Part shown: positions 35,281 through 42,489 of the stretch, piece after piece
How the letters are laid out: every line of letters begins with the position of its first letter
Position numbering within the stretch: the first letter of the stretch is position 1
From: Acidobacteriota bacterium
GTDB taxonomy: Bacteria; Acidobacteriota; Terriglobia; Acidiferrales; UBA7541
NCBI GenBank assembly: GCA_003225295.1
Contig: QHYZ01000065.1
Coordinates: forward strand, 1-64,000
DNA: 64,000 nt
Reading direction: 5' to 3'
Program-made: the position numbers and the translations under genes
The notes under the pieces: generated by a model
Databases searched by the model: none
Seen by the model: only the letters and a program-made list of their open reading frames with translations
Told to the model about the DNA's origin: nothing

Positions 35281-36651
35281 TTATCGGAAGGCTGGTGGCT
35301 CGATGCCGTGTTTTCGAATCATTCGCTGGAGTGCCCGGCGATCCTTACCTGCGGCACGCGCTGCCTGGCTTACATTGCCGTTGTTCTGGCCCAACAGATT
35401 CGAAAGATACGAGCGTTCGAATTCTTCGATTACCCTCGTTTTAGCAATTTGCAGCGAGCTAGTTTCAGTTTCTTCGGCTTGGATGGCCACAGGCAACTCG
35501 ATGTTGTTCGGTTGCAAAATGTCTACGGAAGCGAGGACGACAGCGCGGTGCACCACGCTCTCCAATTCGCGGACATTTCCGGGCCACCCATAGCTCATGA
35601 GTTTCGAAAGCACCGCGCGCGAGAAAGTCAGTTTGCTCCTGCCGTATTGAGTGCCGTAGCGGTTGAGAAAATAGTTCGCAAGAATTAGGATGTCCGCCTT
35701 GCGCTTGTGGAGCGGGGGCACTTCGAGCGCGAGAATGTTTAGGCGATGGAACAGGTCTTCGCGGAACAAGCGCGCTTTCACGCGTTCACGAAGGTCGGTG
35801 TTTGTCTCAGCGATCACGCGAACGTTGGCCGTCAGACTTTTTGATGCTCCTAGCGGCTTGTACTCGCGATCCTGCAGAAAACGGAGAAGCTTGGCCTGAG
35901 CCGAATGCGTCATTGTATCCACTTCGTCCAGAAACAGGCTCCCGCCTTCGGCTTCCGCCAAGAGGCCCGGTTCGGCCCAGGAGGCGTCCGTGTATGCTCC
36001 ACGAGCATGGCCAAACAACTCATTTTCAAAAAGATGGTCTGGGAGCGCCCCACAATTGAGGGGAATGAAGGGATTGCTTCTGCGCGCCCCGTTGTAATGA
36101 ACGGCGCGGGCAAAGAGTTCCTTGCCAGTCCCGGTTTCTCCGCCGATCAGTACGGTCGCATCGGATTTCGCGACGAGTGGAACTTTTGCTACTACAGCAA
36201 GAAAGCAATCGCTCTCACCTACCAGCGTGTCCAGCCTAAGGCGCGTATGCGCGGCGGAACTGGGATTTTCGCTTGGGAGAAGGCGGCGAACACGTGGGAT
36301 TAGCTCGATGTCGCGGATTGGGCAGCAGAAAAAATCGTCTAAGCCATGCAGGAGGGAGTCCAGGAGTTCGCCTGCTGTCTGCGACCAGTGGCAAAGTACG
36401 GCTACTGCAGAGGCCGATTTCCATCGATCCCGGAGTGAATTCACAATTTGAGCGAGCGGCAAAGCCGCTGGGGAACGCAGGACAACCAAATCAGGCTCAG
36501 CGGACGCCGAATCCGGAATCTGGGCGGTTGCGGTCACACGCACGGTCCCGGTCAGAAAGGCTTTCTCGATCAGTCCTCGAAGATGCCCGCAGTTGCCGCC
36601 GACACACGGATCGTGATGTAGATCGAGAATCAGGATTTGGGCTGGGCTCAT
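35281..36651 (-). CDS. Sigma54-type AAA+ activator with altered GAFTGA loop
   Basis: A 456-residue regulator. Residues ~1-130 form a receiver-like domain with no clear phosphorylatable Asp triad (DLVVLRSPAALPLAQIV), so signalling by phosphorylation is doubtful. The AAA+ domain has Walker A GGETGTGKE, Walker B GGSLFLDEVDTM, LFREDLFHRLNI and the Arg-finger region. The C-terminal Fis-type helix-turn-helix reads NVSQAARAAGKDRRALQRMI. The sigma54-contacting loop is GAYTDA instead of GAFTGA. It ends about 145 bp before the eCIS operon, on the same strand, so it is the likely regulator. I did not find a convincing -24/-12 promoter. The altered loop leaves its mechanism open. Confidence 0.88.
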   Translation of the reverse strand: MSPAQILILDLHHDPCVGGNCGHLRGLIEKAFLTGTVRVTATAQIPDSASAEPDLVVLRSPAALPLAQIVNSLRDRWKSASAVAVLCHWSQTAGELLDSLLHGLDDFFCCPIRDIELIPRVRRLLPSENPSSAAHTRLRLDTLVGESDCFLAVVAKVPLVAKSDATVLIGGETGTGKELFARAVHYNGARRSNPFIPLNCGALPDHLFENELFGHARGAYTDASWAEPGLLAEAEGGSLFLDEVDTMTHSAQAKLLRFLQDREYKPLGASKSLTANVRVIAETNTDLRERVKARLFREDLFHRLNILALEVPPLHKRKADILILANYFLNRYGTQYGRSKLTFSRAVLSKLMSYGWPGNVRELESVVHRAVVLASVDILQPNNIELPVAIQAEETETSSLQIAKTRVIEEFERSYLSNLLGQNNGNVSQAARAAGKDRRALQRMIRKHGIEPPAFR

Positions 36652-36662
36652 GGAGCCTCCCG

Positions 36663-36714
36663 AGCCGCTAAAACGGCTGACCTGTTACAGCTTGCGCCGG
36701 AGGTCAAGCTGACC
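36663..36714. promoter_or_regulatory. Two palindromes upstream of the sigma54-type activator
   Basis: AGCCG-6 nt-CGGCT lies at 36663-36678 and the 13-bp palindrome GGTCAAGCTGACC at 36702-36714, 12-63 bp upstream of the activator's ATG (36651, minus strand). Placement just before a regulator gene fits operators, perhaps for autoregulation or another factor. Purely positional and structural evidence. Confidence 0.3.
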
Positions 36715-36831
36715 AATAGGGAAGGGTATTGGCACCCGTGTGAGATGGTGCATTCTAGCGCAACTTCGTTTCACAGTTATTAATTTTTGCGAGGGGATCG
36801 ACAGGATGCGAGGTATCGCAAAAGAGGAGAG

Positions 36832-36876
36832 GTGCCCAGGACGCATTCTGGGCACTGGGCGTCCCGTGGCACGCCC
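36832..36876. repeat. Two adjacent inverted repeats
   Basis: GTGCCCAG-8 nt-CTGGGCAC (36832-36855) is followed one base later by GGGCGT-8 nt-ACGCCC (36857-36876). Both have 8-nt loops. There is no T-tract, so they are not typical terminators. In the end region of an integrated element they may be excisionase or recombinase sites, or relics; this is inference. Confidence 0.5.
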
Positions 36877-37067
36877 ATTTACCTGGGAGCAGGACTCCAG
36901 AAGAGTTCGAAAACGTAGCACATTTGGGCACACGACTTGTTGAAGACCCGGGCCCGATGGGGGAAGTGAGGTTTTATCAAACGGGCGCTTGCGTTTTCAT
37001 CTCTGCGAACGCTGTCTCCTCGTGAGGTATATATTGCGAGGTGTGGACACGTGTCGAAGGCGATTGG

Positions 37068-37188
37068 AAAGATCCGCGTCCTTAAATGGAGCCATTTGGA
37101 GCCTTTTGGATTGAGGTTGTGGACGCTAACCCACTCGAAAATATGGTAGGCCCGTGGGGACTCGAACCCCAGACCTCTACCGTGTCAA
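37068..37188 (-). repeat. Attachment site copy B: arm repeat plus tRNA-Val 3' fragment
   Basis: Positions 37141-37188 match the tRNA-Val gene from its CCA end through the anticodon loop (GTGTCAA), after which an A-run breaks the match. The preceding ~75 bp match the flank of the intact tRNA (40075-40153) closely, including AAGATCCGC, TGGAGCCATTT and CTAACCCA. The arm motif TGGAGCCATTTGGAGCC begins at 37087, 56 bp before the core start at 37143. It marks the right end of the eCIS island and the distal end of the small island. Confidence 0.88.
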
Positions 37189-37476
37189 AAAAAAGGTCCC
37201 GAAATCTCCGGCGTGAGCGATCGTTGAAAAGTACAAATCGTTGAGTTCGCAGAGGTAGGCGTCCAACCGGGACAGTGGCCCGTTGTTACAGCGAGCGCAA
37301 ACGTCGTGTATTTCCAGGGCTGAGAGGATGGCTTTTTCCCCGGTCGGCGTCTTGGTAGGTGTAATTGGCTCAAAGGTCTTCTGAAAGCAATTCGGAAAGA
37401 CGTGCTCGTTCGTTAGCTGTGACCCCTCACCGCAATACGCGCAAACTCGCCCTTTACGCATCGAATATTCCAGCAT
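37177..37476 (-). CDS. Small HNH-type protein ending inside the attachment core
   Basis: A 99-residue frame. VCAYCG, then TNEHVFPN and VCARCNN give two CxxC pairs and a central His-containing motif, as in HNH/restriction-type nucleases. The last four codons (Leu-Thr-Arg-stop) are read from TTGACACGGTAG, which is exactly the anticodon arm of the tRNA-Val fragment. The gene therefore either was truncated when the element formed or borrows its stop from the core. The usual catalytic second His/Asn of a full HNH fold is not evident, so activity is uncertain. Confidence 0.6.
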   Translation of the reverse strand: MLEYSMRKGRVCAYCGEGSQLTNEHVFPNCFQKTFEPITPTKTPTGEKAILSALEIHDVCARCNNGPLSRLDAYLCELNDLYFSTIAHAGDFGTFFLTR

Positions 37477-37878
37477 TACAAGTTTGTATCGCCTCGCCAG
37501 CGTAATCGCCAGGGAGTCGCAGTTGAAAAACGGTCAGGAGACAAGTGAAATCTCCCTGACTCCCCCGAAAAGTCCGGTTGGGGGAAACGTGGCGCGGCTG
37601 CCTGCCGTTCGCGCCTGGGATCTCCTCGAACCCCGTTTTAACGTTTGTGGATAAACCCACGGTGGACGAAACAATCATAAATACCTGAAACGCTGCCCCG
37701 TCCGCAGCCACTACTATTCAACAGCCATGGCCGAACTTCGTTCAAGCGTAGTTTGAGCAGGAGATATTTCTAGGAGATATTTCCACATTCAATGACGGCT
37801 CTCGGGGTTCGGGAGTATGCTGAATTTCGCTGCATTTTCTCTAACCACAGTGGGGATGAATCGGAAGGGGGCGCCACC
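37477..37878. other. Intergenic region with tandem AGGAGATATTT
   Basis: About 400 bp between divergent genes, with no recognisable gene. AGGAGATATTT occurs twice (37759-37769 and 37772-37782), ~97-120 bp upstream of the cassette's likely start, and may be an operator or promoter element. The divergent promoters of the HNH gene and the cassette should lie here. Confidence 0.4.
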
Positions 37879-38313
37879 ATGCCAGAGTTGACCATGGAGC
37901 AGGCCATAGAAGCCGCCACACAGTTGAAGGCCCGGATCGGCGGGCAAACGGGCGATGCGTACCAGCAGCTGGAGACCGCCCTGCAGGTGTTCAAGGACGA
38001 CGGATACCCCCTGGAATCCATAATTCCTCAAGGCGAGGACGCCAAACTGGGCTTTTCGCTGAAAAGCGCGGACGCCAGGACTTTCTTCGAAATCTACGGC
38101 AAGCTGATTCGTAAGAGCCTCTGCACGCCGCACGGCGAATTCAGCAAGCTCATCAAAAAGGGACTGGACACCTCCGTTGGAGCGGTGTTGACCGCGATCG
38201 TCACCACTCTAGGAATTCCGTTGGCCGCTCTCGGCGTCATCATTCCGGTCGCAGTGATCATTACGAACACCGGCCTGCAGGCATTTTGTGAGTTCACCGC
38301 TCCGAAGAAGTAG
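37879..38313 (+). CDS. Small cassette protein with C-terminal membrane segment
   Basis: The ATG at 37879 follows GGAAGGGGG at suitable spacing and gives 144 residues; an upstream start at 37792 would add 29 atypical residues. Residues ~1-95 are hydrophilic (MEQAIEAATQLKARIGGQTG, ALQVFKDDGYPLESII, ADARTFFEIYGKLIR). Residues ~100-140 are strongly hydrophobic (GAVLTAIVTTLGIPLAALGV, IIPVAVIITNTGLQAFCEF), predicting two close membrane helices. It ends 2 bp before the next gene, so the pair is an operon. I do not recognise the family. A small membrane protein paired with a putative protease recalls toxin or defence modules, which is inference. Confidence 0.75.
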   Translation: MPELTMEQAIEAATQLKARIGGQTGDAYQQLETALQVFKDDGYPLESIIPQGEDAKLGFSLKSADARTFFEIYGKLIRKSLCTPHGEFSKLIKKGLDTSVGAVLTAIVTTLGIPLAALGVIIPVAVIITNTGLQAFCEFTAPKK

Positions 38314-38315
38314 CC

Positions 38316-39938
38316 ATGGCTCTCAATGAATTACTCTCGGCTGCAGACGGCCTGGGATATACACCCCGAACGCTGGAACTCCACCTCCCACTCGAACTCA
38401 CAAAGAGTCTGTCTCTAAAGGCCCGCGCATTTCTTGAGATTGCCTTTGGCAAAAAAGGCTACACAATCCTCGAATTAACTGGTGATGCCTGGAAGGATGA
38501 TCAGCTTGCAGTCGGCTACTTCCACAAATGCGATCCAGATGTACAACTAGAGATTCTGACCTTTATTACGTTGTTTGTGCATGAACTCACGCATCGAATC
38601 GACTTTCTCATTTCTCCGTTTGGCCTCCAATATTATGTCAATACGTTGCGCGAATACTGGCACCTTCAGGAATTCGTTCCACAAGTCTTGGATGATCCCA
38701 AGACTGTCGACAGCATGAGGTTCATCGTCGGCTTGTCGGACGATGTAACCGACAGGGAAGCAATAAAGGGGCTCTGGCCGGAGCTCAAGGGGATTATTCA
38801 CAACTTCTATGCCTGGGGAGATGCAAGCAACGTCGTGCCATTGGGAAAGTATGCGGAAGAGGGCTGGAGCGACGATTTCAAGGGTACGTCGGACCTGTTC
38901 GGAGTGGGAATCGCCATGGAGCCAATCACCCTCCTGCGCATGTTTCACACATTTCGTATTTCAGGAAAGGACAAGCTCTGGTATCTGCGACCGCTCACCA
39001 TTTTCGAGACCAAAGCGATCGTAAACTCTCTGCTTTTTATCCTGCACCTGTTTGGCAAACAAGGGCCCGAGATCTGCCACCGCTACTACGAGAGGGTGTA
39101 TCTGCAGCGTCAAAAGCAACTTCCCCAGGACTATTTTTTTGTGTTGGACCTGGGCGCCCGGATCTACGGAGCGAACGACTTTGAGGCCCTGCTGAAGCTG
39201 AACAATCCTGAAATGTTGAAGTCGACGCTCTTGATTCTCTCAACGATCTGCTGGTACGCCCTGCAGGCCCCGCCTTTCTTGAAGGGTCAGGATCAACGCA
39301 TCGGCAATCCAATTCTCCGGTTTTGGGCCTGTTTTCTGTTCTGGCGTGGGATCGCCCGCCGAACACTGAACGTTCAATTTACAAGCTCGGCCGAGGCGTT
39401 GGCGGTGCTCGACGAGTCGAAACAGGCAGCGGCCTTGCACGCAAAGCCGATCGGCGAAGTACTTCTCAACTGCCGGAAGGCAATCGACAACATGATCGAG
39501 CTTAATAGAAAACGAACCTGGCACCCAGACGTGCAGACGCACTTTAAACACATCTTTGCGCTGATGCGGCCCCACTTTGCTGACCGCGAACCAACTTACA
39601 GTTCTCTCCTGGGAATGCCCGACAATGGCAACCCCCTGTTGGGATGCCGTTCAAAAGAAGACTGGGAGCTGACCTACGATGACTACAAAACTCCGCCGGC
39701 AGTGAAAGAATGGCTCAACATCAGAACGGACCTGTTTTTCAACCTAGTAAAACCAGGCGAAGACATGATGAAGCGCCTGGAGTCTCATTTTCAGGCATTC
39801 TTCATTCCCTATAATTGTCGATGCGGACAGGGGATGACTGCGAAATGGGTATCGCGGTTTCTGCGCGAGTATCATCTCAAGTGCGCTTTCTGCGGCGAAA
39901 CCAAGACGCTGCGTCGAGACGAAATGACGTTCATGTGA
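38316..39938 (+). CDS. HExxH protein with C-terminal zinc ribbon, unknown family
   Basis: A 540-residue protein in an operon with the small membrane protein. HELTHRID at residues 89-96 has the HExxH zinc-protease form, inside a helix (TLFVHELTHRIDFL). A third ligand is not obvious; Glu residues ~25 downstream (REYWHLQEF) are candidates. The middle is helical with conserved-looking Trp/Phe/Leu. The C-terminus has CRC (501, 503) and CAFC (523, 526), a zinc ribbon. No signal peptide or membrane span. I infer a cytosolic metalloprotease-like effector tethered by its partner. No known system matches from memory. Context: a tRNA-integrated cargo slot. Confidence 0.75.
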   Translation: MALNELLSAADGLGYTPRTLELHLPLELTKSLSLKARAFLEIAFGKKGYTILELTGDAWKDDQLAVGYFHKCDPDVQLEILTFITLFVHELTHRIDFLISPFGLQYYVNTLREYWHLQEFVPQVLDDPKTVDSMRFIVGLSDDVTDREAIKGLWPELKGIIHNFYAWGDASNVVPLGKYAEEGWSDDFKGTSDLFGVGIAMEPITLLRMFHTFRISGKDKLWYLRPLTIFETKAIVNSLLFILHLFGKQGPEICHRYYERVYLQRQKQLPQDYFFVLDLGARIYGANDFEALLKLNNPEMLKSTLLILSTICWYALQAPPFLKGQDQRIGNPILRFWACFLFWRGIARRTLNVQFTSSAEALAVLDESKQAAALHAKPIGEVLLNCRKAIDNMIELNRKRTWHPDVQTHFKHIFALMRPHFADREPTYSSLLGMPDNGNPLLGCRSKEDWELTYDDYKTPPAVKEWLNIRTDLFFNLVKPGEDMMKRLESHFQAFFIPYNCRCGQGMTAKWVSRFLREYHLKCAFCGETKTLRRDEMTFM

Positions 39939-40074
39939 AGTGTAGTTGTTTAGTTACAAAAGTGCCGTCTCTGTCAGGGGTGATTCGGGCTCACGCGAAG
40001 ATAGTCGTGTGCGGCGGCGAGAGGATGTAGGGCCATTGCGGGCCAGACCCATTGTGGGAAACATGCGGCCCCTA

Positions 40075-40154
40075 AGATCCGCACACCTTGTCCCTAATGG
40101 AGCCATTTGTATCCTTGTGGGCTGACGTTGTGGAGGCTAACCCATTGAAAGATA
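40075..40154 (-). repeat. Arm repeat flanking the intact tRNA-Val (copy C)
   Basis: The 80 bp to the left of the tRNA match those before copy B over most of their length. TGGAGCCATTT begins at 40098, 56 bp before the core start at 40154; the second half-repeat is degenerate (TGTATCC). It is the tRNA-proximal end of the small island. No gene is seen in 39939-40154. Confidence 0.8.
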
Positions 40155-40231
40155 TGGTAGGCCCGTGGGGACTCGAACCCCAGACCTCTACCGTGTCAAG
40201 GTAGCGCTCTAACCAACTGAGCTACGGGCCT
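40155..40231 (-). tRNA. tRNA-Val (anticodon GAC)
   Basis: A 77-nt cloverleaf with encoded CCA: acceptor AGGCCCG/CGGGCCT, D arm GCTC/GAGC, anticodon stem CTACC/GGTAG with loop TTGACAC (anticodon GAC), and T arm TGGGG/CCCCA with loop TTCGAGT. Its 3' part is the integration target reproduced at copies A and B. Insertion leaves this copy intact. Confidence 0.97.
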
Positions 40232-40237
40232 AGAATC

Positions 40238-40266
40238 CATAAAGTTTAGCACGAGTGCCGGGTCAA
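40238..40266 (-). promoter_or_regulatory. Promoter of tRNA-Val
   Basis: On the minus strand TTGACC (40261-40266) and TTTATG (40238-40243) are 17 bp apart and end 7 bp before the tRNA 5' end, the spacing for a sigma70 promoter starting at the mature end. Confidence 0.55.
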
Positions 40267-40370
40267 AACGGACCGACCGCTCTGACCCACTCTGACCCAC
40301 TGAATGATGCTGCCTTCGAGAATTCAGACGGTGTGCTAGTGTGTCCGGGGGACAGACCTGCAAGAGCATG

Positions 40371-40573
40371 CCGATCAAGGCGATTATCGAACCGTTCCGG
40401 GTCAAGAGCCTCGAGGCGATCCGCTGCACCAAGCGAGAGGAAGGTCAGAAACTCACGCAGGCCGGGGGCTACAACCTGGCGGCTTCCGATTCTGATGGAC
40501 TAGCTGACGGATTCGAGATCTGCAGCGATGTCCACCAAACGGTGATGGCCTGGCGTTCATGCCGGAGATGAAT
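40371..40573 (+). pseudogene. Tryptophanase / tyrosine phenol-lyase N-terminal remnant
   Basis: The plus frame from ~40371 reads MPIKAIIEPFRVKSLEAIRC then TKREEGQKL and GYNLA, matching the start of beta-eliminating lyases (IIEPFRIKxVExIRxTTREER, GYNLF). A frameshift then brings LTDSRSAAMSTKR, equivalent to the LTDSGTxAMSxxQW block, followed by an in-frame stop and a GDE remnant. The rest of the ~460-residue enzyme is gone. It lies between the tRNA promoter and the next gene, suggesting deletion beside the integration site. Confidence 0.75.
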
Positions 40574-40578
40574 CTCCC

Positions 40579-41235
40579 ATGCAGATAACCATCGATGCCG
40601 GATTGATAAAGAAATGCCCGCGGACCGCGCTGGCGTGCGTGACGGCGCGCGTGGAGGCGAGCGCATCGCCCGCAGCGCTGCTCGAAGAGATGAAGACGAG
40701 AGAGACGGAAATTCAGAGATTGCCCTTCCCGCGCAGTGTGCTGGAGTCCCCGCAAGTGCAAGCCACGCGCAGGGCGTACAAGGCGCTGGGTAAAGATCCA
40801 GCGCGGTACCGCGGTTCGGCGGAGGCGCTGTTGCGCCGGGTGGTCGCGGGAAAAGGCTTGCCGCAAATCAATGCCGTCGTGGACGTTATCAATCTGGTGT
40901 CTGTGGAAAGCCGCCTGCCGATTGGTTTATACGACCTGACGCATGTGACCGGCGAAATTGTTTTTCGTGCGGGACGAGCGGGCGAAACCTACAAGGGGAT
41001 TGGCAAATACGATTTGAATCTGGAAGGATTGCCGATATTCTGCGACGCCGCCGGGCCGCACGGAAGTCCGACCAGTGATTCGGAACGAACCATGGTGACG
41101 ACGGCAACGAAGCACATCCTGGGGATCATCATTTCGTTTGGTGGCCAGGAAGGTCTCGAGCGCTGGGCACAGAGAATGTCCGCGCTGTTGACGCGACATG
41201 CTGCGGGACAAGACCTGCAGATGCAACTGATCTAG
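40579..41235 (+). CDS. B3/B4 tRNA-binding domain protein
   Basis: A 218-residue protein with no signal peptide. It matches the stand-alone B3/B4 domain related to the beta subunit of phenylalanyl-tRNA synthetase: TRRAYKALGKDPARYRGSAE, LLRRVVAGKGLPQINAVVDV and NLVSVESRLPIGLYDLT are the conserved blocks, followed by a FCDAAGPHGSPTSDS segment. Such proteins may edit or bind mischarged tRNA; the role is not settled. The ATG at 40579 follows GAGATGAATCTCC. Confidence 0.85.
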   Translation: MQITIDAGLIKKCPRTALACVTARVEASASPAALLEEMKTRETEIQRLPFPRSVLESPQVQATRRAYKALGKDPARYRGSAEALLRRVVAGKGLPQINAVVDVINLVSVESRLPIGLYDLTHVTGEIVFRAGRAGETYKGIGKYDLNLEGLPIFCDAAGPHGSPTSDSERTMVTTATKHILGIIISFGGQEGLERWAQRMSALLTRHAAGQDLQMQLI

Positions 41236-41416
41236 TGAGGTATCCGCTGTGGCTTGCTGCGTTTTGGCGGCCCCGATCATCTCCCAGCTTTGCCGAATGC
41301 TCCTTGAAGCTGCACCCTTCATCATGTTTACTATGAGCGCTGCTGTTGCCTGTTGCGCGCTGTCCAAACCCTTGGGAGACTGAGAACCAATCCAGTTAGC
41401 GTGGAAGAGGTGGCCG

Positions 41417-42280
41417 ATGGCCTGCAATCCTGAAGTGTTGAAACACGTTCCGCTGTTTGCGCTGCTTGACGAAGAAGAGACCGCCGTGTTGGCGGGGCAA
41501 GTGCAACTCAAGAATTTCGCCGCGCGGCAACGCATCTACAAGATGGGTGATCCGAGCGGTCAAGCCTACGTGATGGTCTCCGGGAAGGTCCGCGTCACGA
41601 CTGTGGACGAGGATCAACAAGAAGTCGTGGTAGATGAACCGGCTCACGGCGAGTTCTTCGGATTCGCGTCGATGCTGGAGCAGACGCCTCATCAGACCAA
41701 TGCGACGGCCATCGAAGAAACCGTGTGTCTGGAAATCAGCCGGGGAGACATCGCGACCCTGCTGCAACGCAAGCCGCATGCGGGAATGGACATGTTGACC
41801 GTGCTGGGGCGACAGTTCCATGCCTCGCAGCAACTGGTGCGCCTTCGTGCGATGCGCAACGCCAACGAAGTGATCGAGGAAAAATCGACCCTTCCCGAGC
41901 GCATCGCGGACTCCATGGTCCAGTTCGGCGGATCCTGGACCTTCATCATTGGCTTTATGGTGATCGGCAGCATCTATACAGCCATCAACATAGGCTTGCG
42001 CAAGGCGGCGTGGGATCCCTATCCGTTTATCCTGCTAAATCTCCTCCTGTCCCTGCTGGCAGCCATCCAGGCGCCAGTCATTATGATGAGCCAGAATCGC
42101 CAGGACATGAAAGATCGCGTGCGCACCGAACTGGATTACTCCGTCAATCGCCGCGCCGAATCCGAGATTCAGGGTCTCGCGCGGAAGCTGAATCTGCTGG
42201 GGGAAAAGATGGGCGATCTGGAGGATCTGCTCCGGGGAAAACCGGCGGGAGGAGCACGGGGCGACAGGACAGGGGAATAG
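41417..42280 (+). CDS. Cyclic-nucleotide-binding / DUF1003 membrane protein
   Basis: A 287-residue protein. Residues ~10-125 are a Crp-type cNMP-binding domain (VPLFALLDEEETAVLAGQVQ, RIYKMGDPSGQAYVMVSGKV, HGEFFGFASMLEQTPHQTNA). There is no helix-turn-helix. Residues ~155-250 are DUF1003: RIADSMVQFGGSWTFI, two membrane helices (~174-193, ~204-226) and APVIMMSQNRQDMKDR. A short coiled coil ends the protein. It probably senses a nucleotide or redox state at the inner membrane. A ribosome site (GAAGAGGTGG) precedes the ATG. Confidence 0.88.
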   Translation: MACNPEVLKHVPLFALLDEEETAVLAGQVQLKNFAARQRIYKMGDPSGQAYVMVSGKVRVTTVDEDQQEVVVDEPAHGEFFGFASMLEQTPHQTNATAIEETVCLEISRGDIATLLQRKPHAGMDMLTVLGRQFHASQQLVRLRAMRNANEVIEEKSTLPERIADSMVQFGGSWTFIIGFMVIGSIYTAINIGLRKAAWDPYPFILLNLLLSLLAAIQAPVIMMSQNRQDMKDRVRTELDYSVNRRAESEIQGLARKLNLLGEKMGDLEDLLRGKPAGGARGDRTGE

Positions 42281-42365
42281 GGGCTAAGGGCTGGTGCCGT
42301 GCCCCCCTCGAACATTCTCAAGAGTGATAGCGAGCAGCAGAAGACGCCACGCTGACGTTTTGAGG

Positions 42366-42404
42366 AGCCTTATGTCCCCGGCCTGAAGTCCGCGGCTTTA
42401 CGGC
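42366..42404. repeat. REP-like element, copy 1
   Basis: A 39-bp sequence beginning AGCCTTATGTCCCCGGCC and ending TTTACGGC recurs at 46845-46883 with about 5 differences. Its core (CCCCGGCCTGAA...) is an imperfect palindrome here. Dispersed, palindromic and intergenic, like REP elements mobilised by IS200/IS605-type transposases; no such transposase is in the window. Confidence 0.65.
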
Positions 42405-42489
42405 CCACAGGTAAGCACACATTCCAAGGAGTTTTGAGGGAGAAGGCCAGAGTTGTCACCCCCACTCCTCCCGATCAAGAAGGCACGAT

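Larger units (their letters stand above)
36652..37086. other. Non-coding tRNA-proximal end of the eCIS island
   Basis: About 435 bp without a believable gene between the activator start and attachment copy B. It contains the operator-like palindromes at 36663-36714 and the inverted repeats at 36832-36876. An integrase gene would normally lie here and none is seen in either strand, so this island probably cannot excise by itself. Confidence 0.6.
1196..37188. mobile_element. tRNA-Val-integrated genomic island carrying an eCIS
   Basis: The segment is bounded by two partial copies of the tRNA-Val 3' end (1196-1248 and 37141-37188) in direct orientation. It contains the whole injection-system operon, its presumed sigma54-type activator, a decayed gene at the distal end (1502-1877) and no recombinase gene. 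Since the tRNA reads on the minus strand, successive insertions at its 3' end would stack leftward, as seen. The repeat boundaries are direct observations; mobility as one unit is inference. The lack of an integrase suggests either loss or mobilisation in trans by the enzyme of a neighbouring element. Confidence 0.75.
37143..40154. mobile_element. Small tRNA-Val island with HNH gene and HExxH cassette
   Basis: The 3.0-kb segment between attachment copy B and the intact tRNA-Val has matching ends with the same orientation and arm-site spacing as the larger island. It encodes an HNH protein (minus) and a two-gene cassette (plus), and no recombinase. Size and content resemble small defence or cargo islands. 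Its tRNA-proximal end is the last ~80 bp before 40154. That it is a separate insertion from the eCIS island is inferred from the intervening core copy. Confidence 0.7.

Noticed and set aside
36731-36746. TGGCAC near the activator as a -24 element
   Set aside because: No GC at the required distance on the plus strand, and the gene lies on the other strand.
1196-37188. Prophage or type VI secretion locus
   Set aside because: No capsid, portal, terminase or lysis gene and no TssJ/L/M genes; DUF4255, the AAA+ ATPase, CIS_tube and DUF4157 mark an eCIS.
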